From Eubacterium sp. CAG:248 (GTDB lineage: Bacteria; Bacillota; Clostridia; Lachnospirales; Lachnospiraceae), in the NCBI GenBank assembly GCA_000436475.1, contig FR886200.1, positions 18,575-59,800 of the forward strand: a stretch of 41,226 bases of DNA, given 5' to 3'. Position 1 is the first letter of the stretch; each line of letters opens with the position of its first letter. Position numbers and translations under genes: made by a program. The notes beneath the pieces are model-generated. The model saw nothing but the letters and a program-made list of their open reading frames with translations, was not told where the DNA came from and made no database searches. Positions 39,661 to 41,226 of this stretch are shown in pieces.

Positions 39661-41226
39661 TTATCTTTCACTCTTGAACTCATTAGCTGCTGCTATAATA
39701 GCTTCCTTCGTCTCATCTGTAAGATCCTTAGTTGATTCAATAGTATTAACTATCTCTGAATGCTGGCTATGGAAGAACTCAAGCATATCTGCCCTGAAGC
39801 CCTTGATCTTAGAAAGCTCAATATCACTGAATACATGTGCATTAGCTGATACAAGTATAATAACCTGCTCTGCCATACTAAATGGATGACTCATAGGCTG
39901 TTTAAGAAGCTCCATAAGTGCACGTCCATGCTGTAACTGCTTCATAGTACCCTCATCAAGATCTGATGAGAACTGTGTAAACACTTCCATCTCACGATAC
40001 TGCGCAAGATCGATACGGATACTTCCTGCTGCCTTCTTCATAGCCTTAGTCTGTGCTGCACCACCAACACGGGATACAGAAAGACCTACGTTAACGGCTG
40101 GTCTCTGACCAGAGAAGAACAGCTCACTTTCAAGGAATATCTGACCATCTGTAATAGATATTACATTGGTTGGAATATATGCTGAAAGGTCACCTGCCTG
40201 TGTTTCAATAATAGGGAGTGCTGTTATAGAACCTCCACCTGCTTCTGGTGAAAGACGGCTTGATCTTTCAAGAAGTCTTGAATGCAGATAGAATACATCA
40301 CCTGGATAAGCCTCACGTCCTGGTGAACGCTCAAGCAGAAGTGATATAGCTCTGTAAGCAACCGCATGCTTAGAAAGGTCATCATATATAATAAGAACAT
40401 CCTTTCCGTTATGCATGAAATACTCTGCCATGGCTGTACCTGCATAAGGTGCTATATACTGAAGTGGTGCTGGATCTGCTGCTGTTGCTGATACAATAGT
40501 TGTATAATCCATGGCACCTGCTGTTTTTAATGTATTAACAAGCTTAGCAATAGTAGATGCTTTCTGTCCTATAGCTACATATATACAGATAACATCCTTA
40601 CCCTTCTGGTTTATGATAGTATCTGTTGCGATAGCTGTCTTACCAGTCTGCCTGTCACCTATGATAAGCTCTCTTTGTCCACGTCCTATAGGGAACATGG
40701 AATCTATAGAAAGAAGACCTGTTTCCATAGGAACTGATACTGACTTACGTTCAGTTATGCCAGGAGCTTCACACTCTACTGGTCTGTAACCATCTGCCTG
40801 GATATCACCCTTATCATCTATAGGTGATCCAAGTGCATCAACTATTCTTCCAAGGAAGCCTTCACCAACTGGAACACCAGCCATCTTGCCTGTACGTGCT
40901 ACCTTGCTGCCTTCCTTAACTGTCACATCACTACCAAAAAGGATAACACCGACCTCATCACGTCTTACATCCTGAACCATACCTTTTACACCGCTGTCGA
41001 ATACAACGATTTCACCGTAAAATGCGTGGTCAATGCCGTCAACATTGGCGATACCATCACCAACCCAGTTAACAACACCTATTTCCTTATCCTTAACTGC
41101 AAGCTCGAAATCCTTGATATTAGCCTCAAGTATTGAAAGTATACCTTCCTCACTTGCTGTAGTCTTACCGGCACTTACAGCCTTTGCTATGCTGCTCTTT
41201 AACTGGTCAATACGTGCTTTTTCACT
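39661..41226 (-). CDS. atpA: F-type ATP synthase alpha subunit (5' end outside window)
   Basis: 521 codons are in the window and the frame runs off the right edge, so the start is not seen. The regulatory subunit of F1 has the P-loop GDRQTGKTAI, VGLSVSRVGGAAQTKAMK, and the C-terminal helices. The frame is open from 41226 through ARIDQLKSSIAKAVSAGK and EEGILSILEANIKDFELAV to the beta-barrel KEIGVVNWVGDGIANVDGIDHAFYGE. Typical alpha subunits begin near EEGILSILEANIK, so there are at least about 20 extra N-terminal residues. The internal Met at 40980 is not the start. Confidence 0.96.
   Translation of the reverse strand, partial: SEKARIDQLKSSIAKAVSAGKTTASEEGILSILEANIKDFELAVKDKEIGVVNWVGDGIANVDGIDHAFYGEIVVFDSGVKGMVQDVRRDEVGVILFGSDVTVKEGSKVARTGKMAGVPVGEGFLGRIVDALGSPIDDKGDIQADGYRPVECEAPGITERKSVSVPMETGLLSIDSMFPIGRGQRELIIGDRQTGKTAIATDTIINQKGKDVICIYVAIGQKASTIAKLVNTLKTAGAMDYTTIVSATAADPAPLQYIAPYAGTAMAEYFMHNGKDVLIIYDDLSKHAVAYRAISLLLERSPGREAYPGDVFYLHSRLLERSSRLSPEAGGGSITALPIIETQAGDLSAYIPTNVISITDGQIFLESELFFSGQRPAVNVGLSVSRVGGAAQTKAMKKAAGSIRIDLAQYREMEVFTQFSSDLDEGTMKQLQHGRALMELLKQPMSHPFSMAEQVIILVSANAHVFSDIELSKIKGFRADMLEFFHSQHSEIVNTIESTKDLTDETKEAIIAAANEFKSER

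Overview
The window is AT-rich, Gram-positive chromosomal DNA, most likely from an anaerobic gut Lachnospiraceae (Clostridia). That assignment is an inference from gene content: indolepyruvate:ferredoxin oxidoreductase, a clostridial-type Tad pilus locus, HprK/RapZ/WhiA, an F-type ATP synthase operon and agr-like peptide signalling. Nearly every gene lies on the minus strand. The exceptions are a DUF2508 gene and a GH25 lysozyme gene near 3-4.7 kb.

Layout, left to right. 1-3057: tad pilus assembly genes (cpaA-type prepilin peptidase, tadZ, cpaF and the start of tadB, in transcription order right to left). 3140-4741: DUF2508 and membrane-anchored GH25 lysozyme, plus strand. 4802-7971: NudC-type Nudix hydrolase and two COG0523-related GTPases, one with a 20-residue His/Cys metal-binding repeat. 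8134-15140: whiA, rapZ, murB, a ROK glucokinase, hprK and uvrC. 15446-19142: lipoprotein plus large ABC-2 permease (module 1, no ATPase). 19354-23531: iorB, iorA and an acyl-CoA ligase preceded by a structured leader. 23759-29206: a second lipoprotein/permease module with an ATPase and a small membrane-anchored protein. 29290-35020: two agr-type peptide signalling loci. 35165-36557: hipBA. 36746-41226: atpC, atpD, atpG and partial atpA.

The most unusual region is 29.2-35.1 kb. Locus 1 holds a LytTR response regulator, a 46-residue cyclic-peptide precursor (agrD-like), a GHKL sensor kinase and agrB. Locus 2 holds a paralogous regulator and kinase, preceded by debris of a second agrB-agrD pair. 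Both regulator genes are broken by single-nucleotide lesions: an in-frame TAG in one and a -1 frameshift at an A-tract in the other. Three promoters (before agrB, before regulator 1, before the agrB remnant) each carry two direct repeats with a 20-bp period, ending exactly 9 nt upstream of a -35-like hexamer. These are very probably the LytTR operator sites. The agrB promoter reads on into the lipoprotein/ABC-2 transporter operon, which suggests that this transporter is the output of the quorum-sensing circuit.

The two lipoproteins share an identically spaced C-x4-C-x-H-x4-C motif, and both permeases look like two ABC-2 permeases fused in tandem. The function of these lipoprotein/permease modules is not known to me.
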